From: Bacteroidales bacterium
GTDB lineage: Bacteria; Bacteroidota; Bacteroidia; Bacteroidales; GCA-2748055
Reading direction: 5' to 3'
NCBI GenBank assembly: GCA_029210725.1
Contig: JARGFM010000011.1
Span: forward strand, 62,996 to 126,995
DNA: 64,000 bases
In this document: in pieces, positions 1 through 7,797 of the stretch
How positions within the stretch are numbered: the first letter of the stretch is position 1
Layout: each line of letters starts with the position of its first letter
The notes under the pieces: model-generated
Seen by the model: only the letters and a program-made list of their open reading frames with translations
Database searches by the model: none
Told to the model about the DNA's origin: nothing
Translations under genes and position numbers: made by a program

Positions 1-2
1 CT

Positions 3-1325
3 GTCCAGCTGGTAAACTGGCAGGACCAGCTCTTTCAAACCAGGGATTCCTTTAACAGACATATGGAACAGCTTCGCAGGGATCTTCCCCAGATTGGCCA
101 GTTCGAGCCAGATATGCAGGATTTCTCCCTGGAACAGATCCGCAGAAGCATGAAGCACGGCGAATCCCTGGTAGAATACTTTATCGGAGCTGCTGATTCA
201 GCAGACAGGGAGCAGTTATTCATTTTTGTAGTAAGCAGGCAGGGATGCCAATACTACCAGTCCACTCTGGATTCTGCTTTCAGGGAAAACCTGGAAACCA
301 TCATGGATAAGCTGCACCTTTTCGTACCTTACAATGAAAGCAGGGAACGGTTTGACAGTCTGAAGCTTGCCCTGTACGGAGCCTATCAGGAACTTGTAGA
401 GCCTGTGGAGTCATTTTTCAGGGGCCGGAATCTGCTGATTGTCCCTGATGAAACCCTCTCCTATATTCCTTTTGACGCATTGATCACCCGTCCGGACCCG
501 GACAGTATTGCCAACTACGCCGGGATTTCTTATCTCCTGCAGGATTATAACATTTCCTATATCTATAATTCACAGCTGATTGCACATAAGCGCCCCCGGG
601 ACTGGCGTTTCCCCCGGGTAACTGCCTGGATCCCTGAACAGGCCGGGTCGCCGGTACGCGCCTATGGAAAGCTGAGCGGAGCTGAACAGGAGGTCGGGGA
701 TATCCTGAAGCTGGTTCAGGGCCGCTGTGTCCAACAAATAATCAGTAAGCCGGAGCTTGCAGCTTTACTGCAGGAGAGCTCCATCCTTCACCTGGCCATG
801 CACTCCCTGGCAACCGAGATTACAGGGAAGTCGCCCTATTTCATCCTGGATACGGTCGCGGATCCCCTGCTGGGAAACCGGATGCACGACTATGATATAA
901 ATGCCCTGAAGCTCTCGGCTCCCATGGTGGTCCTGAGCAGTTGTGAAACAGCAGGGGGACCCTTAAAAAGCGGGGAAGGCATTATGAGCCTGTCCAGAAG
1001 CTTTTTGCAGGCCGGTGCAGCATCGGTGGTCCATACCCTCTGGCCCGTGGATGATGTAAAAAGCAGGGAAATCATGATAGCCTATTACCGGGAATTAAAA
1101 AAAGGCCGCTCGAAAAGCAGGGCCCTTTCCAATGTGAAGAGACAGTATATGCTCGGGCAGCCGCCTTTCTATACCCATCCATACTACTGGGCGGCCTTCC
1201 AGATAAGCGGCGACAATGCCCCGCTGAACCTCCGCAGGAGTATATCCATCATCCCGGGATCCGTCCTGCTTGTTCTTCTCTACTTGTTTTATTTAAAACG
1301 GCGAAGTTTCTTCCGGAGGCCCTGA
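3..1325 (+). CDS. CHAT-domain caspase-like protease, C-terminal membrane anchor (5' partial)
   Basis: The frame is open to the window edge, so the true start and probably an N-terminal TPR region lie outside. The first in-window ATG is at 63; residues are counted from there. The CHAT (caspase HetF-associated with TPRs) fold is recognised from the histidine motif HLAMHS (His247) and the cysteine motif LSSCETAGG (Cys294). Both residues of the caspase-type dyad are present, so it is probably an active cysteine peptidase. Residues about 393-411 form one hydrophobic helix followed by a basic tail (KRRSFFRRP). This suggests a membrane anchor with the protease mostly on one side. The last 37 bp overlap the convergent anti-sigma-like gene. 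CHAT proteins often act as regulated proteases in signalling or defence. The neighbouring sigma/anti-sigma pair suggests signalling here, but the substrate is unknown. Confidence 0.85.
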   Translation, partial: VQLVNWQDQLFQTRDSFNRHMEQLRRDLPQIGQFEPDMQDFSLEQIRRSMKHGESLVEYFIGAADSADREQLFIFVVSRQGCQYYQSTLDSAFRENLETIMDKLHLFVPYNESRERFDSLKLALYGAYQELVEPVESFFRGRNLLIVPDETLSYIPFDALITRPDPDSIANYAGISYLLQDYNISYIYNSQLIAHKRPRDWRFPRVTAWIPEQAGSPVRAYGKLSGAEQEVGDILKLVQGRCVQQIISKPELAALLQESSILHLAMHSLATEITGKSPYFILDTVADPLLGNRMHDYDINALKLSAPMVVLSSCETAGGPLKSGEGIMSLSRSFLQAGAASVVHTLWPVDDVKSREIMIAYYRELKKGRSKSRALSNVKRQYMLGQPPFYTHPYYWAAFQISGDNAPLNLRRSISIIPGSVLLVLLYLFYLKRRSFFRRP

Positions 1326-2095
1326 GCGTCTTGTTTATACATCCCATCGTATCTTTCCAGCTGCCCCAGTAGTGAGCCGGTCTTTTCGTACTCCCCGGTT
1401 TTCAGACAGCAGAGACTCAGATACCACAGACTCTCTGCCTGATATCTTATTTGACTGTCCACCAGGGGTGCCAGCAGACTTTGTGCCTGCTCGTACTGCC
1501 CAAGTCCCAGGCAGGAAAGAGCCGAGAAGAAGCTGACCTCGGATTCTAAGGCCGGGTCTGAGGCCAGTCCGTCAAGCTGGTCGATGGATTGTTGATAATT
1601 CCCGTCCAGGTAATGGTTGATCCCCAGGGCAACTTCCCGGAACATTTCGCCCGATTCACCACGCTGCGTAAAATCAGAAGCCTCAAGGGGTGCATAATAC
1701 CGGTCGAACAGGCGATCCTGATCAACTCCCGGGGGCAGGATCCCAAAGGTGAATAAAAGCGCAACTGTTGCCGCAATGGCTGCTGCAGCTGTGATTCTCC
1801 TGAACCTGATCTTTTTTCCGGCGGGCTCCAGCATCCGTTCAGATGGTTCACGGGATTCAGATGCAAATGCCAGATCTGCCAGTTTCTCCACATCTTCCAG
1901 CCGGGGATCCGATCTCATCTCCTCCAGTTGTAGTTTTGTCTGCAAATACTCCTTCACCTGCCTGTGGAGCTCATAAGATTCCCGTAGTTCAGGATCAACC
2001 GCGATTTCCATCTCCATCTCCACGGTCTGTTCCGGGCTCAGATCATTGTAGATATAATCTGCCAGGCTCCTGTTTCTATCCATTTTCCGATCCAT
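1289..2095 (-). CDS. Anti-sigma-factor-like single-pass membrane protein with TPR-like periplasmic part
   Basis: A 268-residue protein encoded 14 bp downstream of the sigma factor on the same strand. Residues 1-95 are charged and helical, beginning with a LADYIYNDLSPEQ segment that resembles the cytoplasmic part of Bacteroidota anti-sigma factors. Residues about 101-120 are an Ala/Val/Leu-rich transmembrane helix. Residues about 145-268 form helical repeats of TPR type (LGINHYLDGNYQQSIDQL, LSCLGLGQYEQAQSLL, LCCLKTGEYEKTGSLL). No zinc-binding HxxxCxxC motif is seen. By position it should hold the sigma factor until a signal arrives; this is inference. An alternative ATG lies 12 bp downstream (2083). 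Its 3' end overlaps the convergent CHAT gene by 37 bp. Confidence 0.7.
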   Translation of the reverse strand: MDRKMDRNRSLADYIYNDLSPEQTVEMEMEIAVDPELRESYELHRQVKEYLQTKLQLEEMRSDPRLEDVEKLADLAFASESREPSERMLEPAGKKIRFRRITAAAAIAATVALLFTFGILPPGVDQDRLFDRYYAPLEASDFTQRGESGEMFREVALGINHYLDGNYQQSIDQLDGLASDPALESEVSFFSALSCLGLGQYEQAQSLLAPLVDSQIRYQAESLWYLSLCCLKTGEYEKTGSLLGQLERYDGMYKQDAQGLRKKLRRFK

Positions 2096-2109
2096 AGCGT
2101 CCGAGTATA

Positions 2110-2697
2110 TTAATCCATATCCAGAGTTAGTTCGATCTGCCTGATTTTTTTGAATGTGGGATGGTTCTGGATCATCTTCATCAGAAAATCATGGCACATG
2201 CTTTTCCGTTTTCGCACATAGCCATAGCTAAATCCCAGCTTTTCTGAAATTTCCCGTGGCGAATAATCTTTCAGGTATCCCCCCAGAATATCCTGACAGA
2301 CTGTGTCCAGCTGCTGAAAGCTTTCCCAGAAAATCTCCTGGTATAACTGCAGGTCGGCTTCTTCTGAAAAATCCCATTCCGGTGTATTATCCAGCTTCCG
2401 CAAATGATAATTACGCACGGCGACCTGCTTCTCCAGGTGCTGCTTCCAGGTTATCTTGCACAAGGCATAGACCAGGGTTCCCAGCTTACAGGTCAATTCA
2501 AAATCTTCCCGGTCCACCAGGCGAATCAGTGCGATCAGGCCTTCACTGAATACATCCCTGGCATCCTCCTGGCTTCCTCCCATCTCCATGACCATGATGC
2601 GAATGCTTTCCTGGAACTTAGCCTGGAGATATACAAAGGCAACATCCTCCCGTTTCCGGATAGAATTGATAATATGTTGATCACTGTATTTTTCCAT
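2110..2697 (-). CDS. RNA polymerase sigma-70 family factor, ECF-like
   Basis: A 195-residue sigma factor. Region 2 is seen near residues 10-65 (GGSQEDARDVFSEGLIALIR, the usual ECF core-binding pattern). Region 4 is near residues 125-180, with a helix-turn-helix around YSPREISEKLGFSYGYVRKR. The frame stays open to 2970, but that extension would run into the divergent gene at 2836. The ATG at 2697 gives the normal ECF length, and a TAACTTTG -7 box lies 33 bp upstream, so I chose it. The anti-sigma-like gene follows after 14 bp, which points to one operon. The target promoters cannot be read from the sequence. Confidence 0.88.
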   Translation of the reverse strand: MEKYSDQHIINSIRKREDVAFVYLQAKFQESIRIMVMEMGGSQEDARDVFSEGLIALIRLVDREDFELTCKLGTLVYALCKITWKQHLEKQVAVRNYHLRKLDNTPEWDFSEEADLQLYQEIFWESFQQLDTVCQDILGGYLKDYSPREISEKLGFSYGYVRKRKSMCHDFLMKMIQNHPTFKKIRQIELTLDMD

Positions 2698-2729
2698 GGC
2701 AACGATCAGGCAGAGAAACTTGCGCGTGC

Positions 2730-2758
2730 CAAAGTTAGCAAAAGAAGTACATATACAA
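2730..2758 (-). promoter_or_regulatory. Putative promoter of the sigma/anti-sigma operon
   Basis: On the minus strand a Bacteroidota-type -7 box TAACTTTG (2730-2737) follows a TTG (2756-2758) with an 18-bp spacer. This fits the TTG-N18-20-TAnnTTTG consensus. It lies 33 bp ahead of the chosen ATG and so supports the shorter sigma-factor start. Confidence 0.55.
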
Positions 2759-2835
2759 TTATAAAATTGGTCAAATTCAGAAGCCGAAAGCAGGCGCTGA
2801 GCTCCGGCTCCCGTTAAGAATGCTATTTTTGTGCC

Positions 2836-3393
2836 ATGAAGAATAAAATAAAGGTCCGGCGAAAAACCTTGTTCCTGTGGATGGCTGTTGTTGCTGTAAG
2901 TCTTATTCTCTTTTTTTTTAACCGGGATCTTTTTGATATCACTTTTCTGAAAAAATATGTAAGCGATCACCGGGTGCTTGTATTGAGCCTTTATCTGCTT
3001 ATTCTCACTTTTATTGGCCTGACCTTTATTCCGTCCACTCCTTTTGCCGTGGCAGGGGTCCTTATGTTTCCTCCCCTGGAAGCCTACTTTATAAATCTCA
3101 TTGGAATAATCACTTCATCGCTGGTTGTTTACTACTTCACTCAGTATCTCCGGCTCGACCACTGGCTGGAGGCTAAATACCCGGCAAAAATAGAAAAGGT
3201 GAAAAAGGCCCTGAGCAAAAAGGAACTGCCCATTATCGCCGGCTGGAGTTTTTTCCCCGTGGTGCCTACCGACCTGATCATTTATGTGAGCAGTACCCTG
3301 AACATCCCTTACTGGAAATGCCTTAGCGGAATAATCATCGGAGAAGGCACCCTGAATGCTTTTTATATCTTTTCTGTAGATTTCTTTATTTAA
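2836..3393 (+). CDS. VTT-domain membrane protein (TVP38/TMEM64, SNARE-associated/DedA-like)
   Basis: A 185-residue integral membrane protein. There is a hydrophobic helix at about residues 12-30, and further membrane segments at about 48-66, 75-100, 130-150 and 160-183. The middle carries the VTT pattern: an FIPSTPFAVAGVLMF-type helical hairpin, then a basic amphipathic stretch (KIEKVKKALSKK), then FFPVVPTDLIIYVSSTLNIP, where the paired prolines are typical of the family. Bacterial VTT proteins are implicated in lipid scrambling or membrane homeostasis; the exact substrate is not predictable. It is transcribed away from the sigma-factor gene. A TATTTTTG box sits only 4 bp before the ATG, which would mean an almost leaderless message or an internal start, so that box is not counted as a promoter. 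Confidence 0.8.
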   Translation: MKNKIKVRRKTLFLWMAVVAVSLILFFFNRDLFDITFLKKYVSDHRVLVLSLYLLILTFIGLTFIPSTPFAVAGVLMFPPLEAYFINLIGIITSSLVVYYFTQYLRLDHWLEAKYPAKIEKVKKALSKKELPIIAGWSFFPVVPTDLIIYVSSTLNIPYWKCLSGIIIGEGTLNAFYIFSVDFFI

Positions 3394-3421
3394 TATTCTG
3401 GCCGGACCGGCCTTATCCAAC
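3394..3421. other. Gap after the VTT gene containing a short perfect hairpin
   Basis: Just after the VTT stop codon, bases 3400-3412 read as a perfect 6-bp stem with a one-base loop (GGCCGG-A-CCGGCC). No T-run follows on the plus strand, so it is at best a weak or factor-assisted transcript end. Confidence 0.35.
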
Positions 3422-3453
3422 AAAAAAACCGCCGGGCTCTCGCTGGGCGGTTT
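3422..3453 (-). terminator. Rho-independent terminator behind tRNA-His
   Basis: On the minus strand an AAACCGCC/GGCGGTTT stem (3426-3433 pairing with 3446-3453, about 12-nt loop) runs into seven T residues (complement of 3422-3428). It starts about 10 bp beyond the 3' end of the tRNA gene. The T-run on the plus strand is only three long, so it mainly serves the minus strand. Confidence 0.8.
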
Positions 3454-3462
3454 CTCTTGTCG

Positions 3463-3537
3463 GGTGGAAGACCGGGTTCGAACCGGCGACCTCTGGAACC
3501 ACAATCCAGCGCTCTAACCTACTGAGCTACATCCACC
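3463..3537 (-). tRNA. tRNA-His (GTG anticodon)
   Basis: A complete cloverleaf can be drawn by hand. The acceptor is GTGGATG with an extra 5' G (the G-1 typical of tRNA-His, at 3537) opposite discriminator C73 (3463). The D-stem is GCTC/GAGC, the anticodon stem CTGGA/TCCAG with loop TTGTGGT (anticodon GTG), and the T-arm GCCGG-TTCGAAC-CCGGT. CCA is not encoded. Acceptor position 6-67 is a T-T mismatch; all other acceptor pairs are canonical. It lies downstream of the polysaccharide cluster on the same strand and is followed by its own terminator. Confidence 0.95.
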
Positions 3538-3591
3538 ATTTGGGTGTGCAAATTTACAAATTTTTTTATTCCGGTATTCTATTCCGGGAAA

Positions 3592-4776
3592 TTATTCCCC
3601 GAGCACTTGAAGAAAGAGCCGGTTGTACTGTGCCATTACCACCTTTTCTCCATATATATCAAGGGTTTGCTGCCTGATTTTCCCGGCAGAATAATTGCGG
3701 ATATTTACCATCATTCCCTGCATGGCCCCGGCCAGTTCACCCGCATCCCCGGGTTTAATCAGCAGGCCATTCTCCGGGTTGACCATGGAATCCGGACCGC
3801 CCGACCGGGTAGCGATCACCGGAAGCCCGGTGGCCATGGCTTCGATCAGCACCACCCCGAATGCTTCGTAGCGGGAGGGAAGTACAAAACAGCTGGCCTC
3901 CCTCATCTCCTTCTGCATCTCCTCCCGGTTCAGCCTGCCCAGAAAGCGGACCCGTTCGCTAATTCCAAGTTCGACGGCCTGCCGCTCCAGCTCCTCTCTC
4001 AGGGAGCCTCTCCCAGCCAGCCGGACCAGGAAATTCTGACCGCCTTGATCGGCCAGTAATTTTACAGCCTCCAGGAGCAGGTCCAACCCCTTCACAAACT
4101 CCAGCCGGCCGGCCCAGAGAAATACACAGGGATTTGTGGTACGGGGCTCCGGCGGGGGAAGAAAGAGGTCCTCACGAATCATATTGGGAATCACCATGGT
4201 TTTTTCCAGGACAGGGGCGACCAGGGCCTCTATCCCCGCTCTCAGGCTGCCGGAGACCAGGACCAGCTTGTTGCAGTGGCCATATGCCCTCTCAAACAGT
4301 GGAACATAAAAGGCCTTCACCATCTGCCGCGCCTCTTCAGTGCTCCACACAAAAAAGCTCCGGTGCTCCACAACCAGATAGGGAACCCCCTGTTCGCGGT
4401 TCAGCAGGTAAGCCGCGAATCCGGCCCAGGTCACGCTGTGCGCCAGAATAAGGTCCGGCTTCCCGAACTGTTCCACATATTTCCGGTAGATCCTGACGGT
4501 TTGCCGGGCCCATCCGGCAATGTTATACCTTTCATTACCCGGTACCTTCAGGTAGGTGGAGCGCACCACCCGCAAGCCATCTTCCTCCTCTACCCGGTAA
4601 GGGCGAAAGGCCGTCCGGCCGGTCTGGAACAGCTTCCGGATACCTGCCAGACGGGTGACCAGCACATCCACCTGCCAGCCCGTCTTCCGGATGGCCTCGC
4701 TGTGTTCCTTGAAAAAATAACCTCCGTCGGGCGGGTACCAGGAAGGGATGATCAGGATGCGCTTTTCATTTTTCAT
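3592..4776 (-). CDS. Family 4 glycosyltransferase (GT-B fold)
   Basis: A 394-residue retaining glycosyltransferase. The N-terminal half starts with RILIIPSWYPPDGGYFFKEHSEAI, the donor/acceptor-site opening of GT4 enzymes. The C-terminal Rossmann half starts near FLWAGRLEFVKGLDLLLEA (about residue 218). It contains the E-x7-E nucleotide-sugar motif in EAFGVVLIEAMATGLPVIA and the following SGGPD loop. It should add a sugar to a lipid-linked glycan at the inner face of the membrane. It is the last gene of a three-gene minus-strand cluster (flippase, methyltransferase, this gene), 12 bp after the methyltransferase. The sugar donor and linkage cannot be predicted. Confidence 0.88.
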   Translation of the reverse strand: MKNEKRILIIPSWYPPDGGYFFKEHSEAIRKTGWQVDVLVTRLAGIRKLFQTGRTAFRPYRVEEEDGLRVVRSTYLKVPGNERYNIAGWARQTVRIYRKYVEQFGKPDLILAHSVTWAGFAAYLLNREQGVPYLVVEHRSFFVWSTEEARQMVKAFYVPLFERAYGHCNKLVLVSGSLRAGIEALVAPVLEKTMVIPNMIREDLFLPPPEPRTTNPCVFLWAGRLEFVKGLDLLLEAVKLLADQGGQNFLVRLAGRGSLREELERQAVELGISERVRFLGRLNREEMQKEMREASCFVLPSRYEAFGVVLIEAMATGLPVIATRSGGPDSMVNPENGLLIKPGDAGELAGAMQGMMVNIRNYSAGKIRQQTLDIYGEKVVMAQYNRLFLQVLGE

Positions 4777-4788
4777 ATTTTCAAAAGA

Positions 4789-5610
4789 TCAGGTTTGCGA
4801 TTCCTTCAGGATATGCCGGGAGATTACTGTTTTATAAAACTCGCCGGGCACCCTGTTGAATTCTGCCGGCCGCGACGGCAGGCACTCTCCTGTAAAGACA
4901 GCCGATTTGGTATGTCCCACATGATATACCCTGGCTGCCCGTTCTTTTCCCACCCCGTCGAGGATGGCTGCCAGCACCTCAAAGCGCACCCGGTCGGGGT
5001 GAAAGCCATAGTCATGCCAGACCACGATGCTCTTCTCATGGACCAGGTGTCTGAAGACCTGGATCGTATCGCTTTTGATATTCTCATAATGATGGTCCCC
5101 GTCAATGAATATCAGGTCGAATTTCCTGTTAAGCTTTGCAAAATCGAAGCTGAGGGAATCGCCGCGCAGATGGGTAACATTCTTAAGTCCTTTTGAAAAG
5201 AGCATGTGGGAGGCAATGGCAGAAGAATGCATCCCCCTCTGCAACATCTCCTTTTCGCTCAGGCATAAGGTATAACAGCTGGCCGCCCTGGAGGCAAGGG
5301 TGGCCACACTTTCGCCCCGCCAGGTCCCGATCTCAAAATAGGTGCAATTCCCGATCCTCTCTGCCAATCCGGCGAGCAGCATCAGGTCGGTGGGCAGGGA
5401 ACCACCATCGAGATAGGTCATGGGACCAAGTTCGAAAATCGCCGCGCCAATCAGTTCATCCATCTCCACCATGGGAAGTCCCCCGGACAGACTATATCTT
5501 TTCTCCACATAAGCCTGCCAGGTATTTTCATCCGTCAATACCCGGTTTAATAGGACCGGTTTGCGGAGTATCCACCAGAGGGCTTTGCATGCTTTTCTTA
5601 TCTTACTCAT
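4789..5610 (-). CDS. Class I SAM-dependent methyltransferase (Methyltransf_24-like)
   Basis: A 273-residue protein with a Rossmann methyltransferase core. The SAM-binding glycine-containing loop is YFEIGTWRGESVATLA (about residues 90-105). Later come FDLIFIDGDHHYENIKSD and VVWHDYGFHPDRVRFEV, the acidic/His motifs usual in the Methyltransf_24 group found in glycan clusters. The N-terminal 60 residues are basic and lack a recognisable domain. The start codon overlaps the stop of the flippase gene within the 8-mer ATGAGTAA, so translation is probably coupled. A role in methylating a sugar or glycan intermediate is inferred from the neighbours; the acceptor is unknown. Confidence 0.75.
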   Translation of the reverse strand: MSKIRKACKALWWILRKPVLLNRVLTDENTWQAYVEKRYSLSGGLPMVEMDELIGAAIFELGPMTYLDGGSLPTDLMLLAGLAERIGNCTYFEIGTWRGESVATLASRAASCYTLCLSEKEMLQRGMHSSAIASHMLFSKGLKNVTHLRGDSLSFDFAKLNRKFDLIFIDGDHHYENIKSDTIQVFRHLVHEKSIVVWHDYGFHPDRVRFEVLAAILDGVGKERAARVYHVGHTKSAVFTGECLPSRPAEFNRVPGEFYKTVISRHILKESQT

Positions 5611-6913
5611 TCTTTCCTAAAGGTATAAGCCGCTCTTCGGCCGACGGGGGTGTTTTCACCAGCTTCAGATACCAGAAGAGGCTGTAAGCGATAATCAGGG
5701 TGCTCAGTCCGCTGTAAAGGGCCAGACCAATATAGACATTTTCCAGGATCACTCCTGCCGCCAGGCCTCCCAGTCTGGCCACCAGTTTGACTGCATCAAT
5801 CGTCATAGCCGCCCTCTGCTTATTATAGAGATCGGGAATAAAAGAGAGCGGCATGACCAGACTGACCATAAAAATCCAGGGCAAAATGATCTGGGCATAC
5901 CGGCCTGCTTCTACCCACTTGTCTCCGAAAATAAATCCGAAAATCTCCGGGAAAAAAATACCCGATACAATAAAGGGAAGCAGCAAAAACTGTGTGGTAC
6001 GTTTCAGGAAGAGCATAACTTCGGGATGCAAAGGGCTGTGCTTTTGCTTCTTCTCCACAAAGCGCCGGAACATTACCTGGTAGAAAGCATTGGCCACCAG
6101 GTTCACAGGTCTGTAGAGGACCATATATCCGAAGGTATATATTCCGGCCATGCCCGTGGAAAAATAGGAGCTCAGGATGAAAACCGGGAAGGCCCCGGAG
6201 AGATTGTTGATCAGTCCCTGCCACATGTTGTACTTCGGGAAGAGGATATACTGCCTGCCCAGCCGTTTCATCTCCTTCCAGGAGATCCAGCCCGCTTTTG
6301 ATCCATTGTAACGCCAGTGTACCGCGAAAAAAACCAGGAAGCCCGCCACTTGTCCGAAAATCGCTCCAAAGATCAGGCCGGCTGCTCCGGCAATCATCAC
6401 TCCCAATCCAAGCTTCAGAAGCGAATTACTGAAACTCTGTGCGATATTGGCCCCGGCGATCAGCCGATAACGCTTCTGCCGGTTGGAGAAATTACGGAAA
6501 GCGGTGAACCAGCCCACCATCAGGGTGGAAGGCGGAATAAAATAGAGCCATACCGAAATCTTTTCGCTGCCCAGCCAGTTGCATATCCATCCATTCATGG
6601 AAAGCACAATCAGGAGCAGGAGGAGGCAAACAAGCACAGAAATCAAAGCGGAAAGTCCCAGCAGATTCACAGAGTCCCGCTCACTTTTTGGAAGCAGAAT
6701 GGCCAGTTCATACTTGGCGGTGGAGAAGATCACGGTGATATTCAGGATATTCATATAGAGACCGAATACCCCGAAATCCTCCTCGCTATATATCCGGCTC
6801 AGAACAATATAGATCAGCACGGAAAATGCCTGTGCCAGGGTGGTCCCGGAGATCAGTGTGGCCACGTTCCTGAAGAACTCGCTGTTCCAGATTGTACGAA
6901 AGGCCCGATTCAT
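5603..6913 (-). CDS. Wzx-type polysaccharide flippase / oligosaccharide translocase
   Basis: A polytopic protein of about 436 residues from the ATG at 6913. The TTG six bases upstream is less likely. It has roughly 12-14 hydrophobic segments. The N-terminal pattern (FFRNVATLISGTTLAQAFSV, then IYSEEDFGVFGLYMNI) is that of the polysaccharide transport/MATE-like superfamily (Wzx, RfbX). It should flip undecaprenyl-linked repeat units across the inner membrane. It is first in the cluster with the methyltransferase and glycosyltransferase. No polymerase or chain-length gene is in the window, so the cluster looks like a small satellite of a larger pathway. A TATTTTTG box at 6917-6924 is too close to the ATG to be convincing. 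Confidence 0.85.
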   Translation of the reverse strand: MNRAFRTIWNSEFFRNVATLISGTTLAQAFSVLIYIVLSRIYSEEDFGVFGLYMNILNITVIFSTAKYELAILLPKSERDSVNLLGLSALISVLVCLLLLLIVLSMNGWICNWLGSEKISVWLYFIPPSTLMVGWFTAFRNFSNRQKRYRLIAGANIAQSFSNSLLKLGLGVMIAGAAGLIFGAIFGQVAGFLVFFAVHWRYNGSKAGWISWKEMKRLGRQYILFPKYNMWQGLINNLSGAFPVFILSSYFSTGMAGIYTFGYMVLYRPVNLVANAFYQVMFRRFVEKKQKHSPLHPEVMLFLKRTTQFLLLPFIVSGIFFPEIFGFIFGDKWVEAGRYAQIILPWIFMVSLVMPLSFIPDLYNKQRAAMTIDAVKLVARLGGLAAGVILENVYIGLALYSGLSTLIIAYSLFWYLKLVKTPPSAEERLIPLGKNE

Positions 6914-7009
6914 AATCAAAAATAGAAATTTAACTGCAATTCTGTCAGTATTTGACTTTGGCTGCGCAATGGCATGTCTTTTGACTCCCTACCATTTGAT
7001 AAAAACCTA

Positions 7010-7017
7010 TATATTTG
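7010..7017 (+). promoter_or_regulatory. Possible -7 promoter box of the Bax inhibitor-1 gene
   Basis: TATATTTG matches the TAnnTTTG consensus and ends 17 bp before the ATG at 7035. No TTG lies at the expected 19-20 bp upstream; the nearest give 11- and 26-bp spacers. The promoter is therefore only half supported. Confidence 0.35.
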
Positions 7018-7034
7018 ACGCAAATTAGAAGAAG

Positions 7035-7787
7035 ATGAGAGCAATGAGGTCATCCAATCCTGCGATGACAGGAAAGATTTTCGAGAAAGCGGGTATTGCA
7101 GCCGCCGGCAGCAGTACCATGACCATAAACGGAACCATCAATAAAATCGGATTAATGCTGCTTATGCTTATCGCAGCGGCAGCCTATACCTGGAACATGG
7201 TGATGGGAGCCGATCCGGGCAGGGCAGGAACGCTGGCCATGGTTGGAGCCATTGGCGGATTTATCATGGCCCTGGTTACCATTTTCAGGCCGCAATCATC
7301 GGCCGTCACGGCACCGATCTATGCCATCCTGGAAGGACTCTTCCTGGGTTCCATCAGCGCCGTAATAAATTCCAGGTACCCCGGCGTGGCCTTCCAGGCT
7401 GTCTTGCTGACCATAGGCACCCTGTTTACCATGCTTTTTTTATACCGCTCGGGACGGATCCGGGCCACACCCAGATTCAGACGCGGGGTGATGATGGCCA
7501 CAGGGGCCGTTTTCTTTGCCTATCTGATCAGCTGGATTCTGGGAATGTTTGGCATGCCGGTGGGTTTCATGCACTCGTCCGGAACTATGGGCATTCTGAT
7601 TAACCTGGTCATTATCGTAATTGCCGCCCTGAACCTGATCCTGGATTTCGATTTCATCGAGAAGGGCTCTCAGATGGGAGCTCCAAAATATATGGAGTGG
7701 TACGGGGCCTTCGGACTGATGGTCACCCTGATCTGGCTCTATATTGAGTTCCTCAGGCTGTTATCCCGGTTCGCAGGCAGAGATTAA
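7035..7787 (+). CDS. Bax inhibitor-1/YccA family membrane protein
   Basis: A 250-residue protein with seven predicted membrane helices starting around residue 37 and a short polar N-terminus. Family marks include APIYAILEGLFLGSISAVIN in the middle, the LNLILDFDFIEKG stretch with its conserved acidic residues, and the closing YGAFGLMVTLIWLYIEFLRLL. Bacterial members of this group form a pH-sensitive leak channel; a role in membrane stress is the usual inference. The gene stands alone on its strand after a divergent gap and is followed after 10 bp by the PLP-enzyme gene. A second ATG nine bases downstream could also serve as start. Confidence 0.85.
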   Translation: MRAMRSSNPAMTGKIFEKAGIAAAGSSTMTINGTINKIGLMLLMLIAAAAYTWNMVMGADPGRAGTLAMVGAIGGFIMALVTIFRPQSSAVTAPIYAILEGLFLGSISAVINSRYPGVAFQAVLLTIGTLFTMLFLYRSGRIRATPRFRRGVMMATGAVFFAYLISWILGMFGMPVGFMHSSGTMGILINLVIIVIAALNLILDFDFIEKGSQMGAPKYMEWYGAFGLMVTLIWLYIEFLRLLSRFAGRD

Positions 7788-7797
7788 AAAAAAATGA

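Noticed and set aside
2824..2831. TATTTTTG box just before the VTT gene
   Set aside because: It lies only 4 bp from the ATG and has no -33 partner, so it is not called a promoter.
2698..2970. N-terminal extension of the sigma factor by 91 residues
   Set aside because: It would overlap the divergent VTT gene and includes the predicted promoter; the shorter form has normal length.
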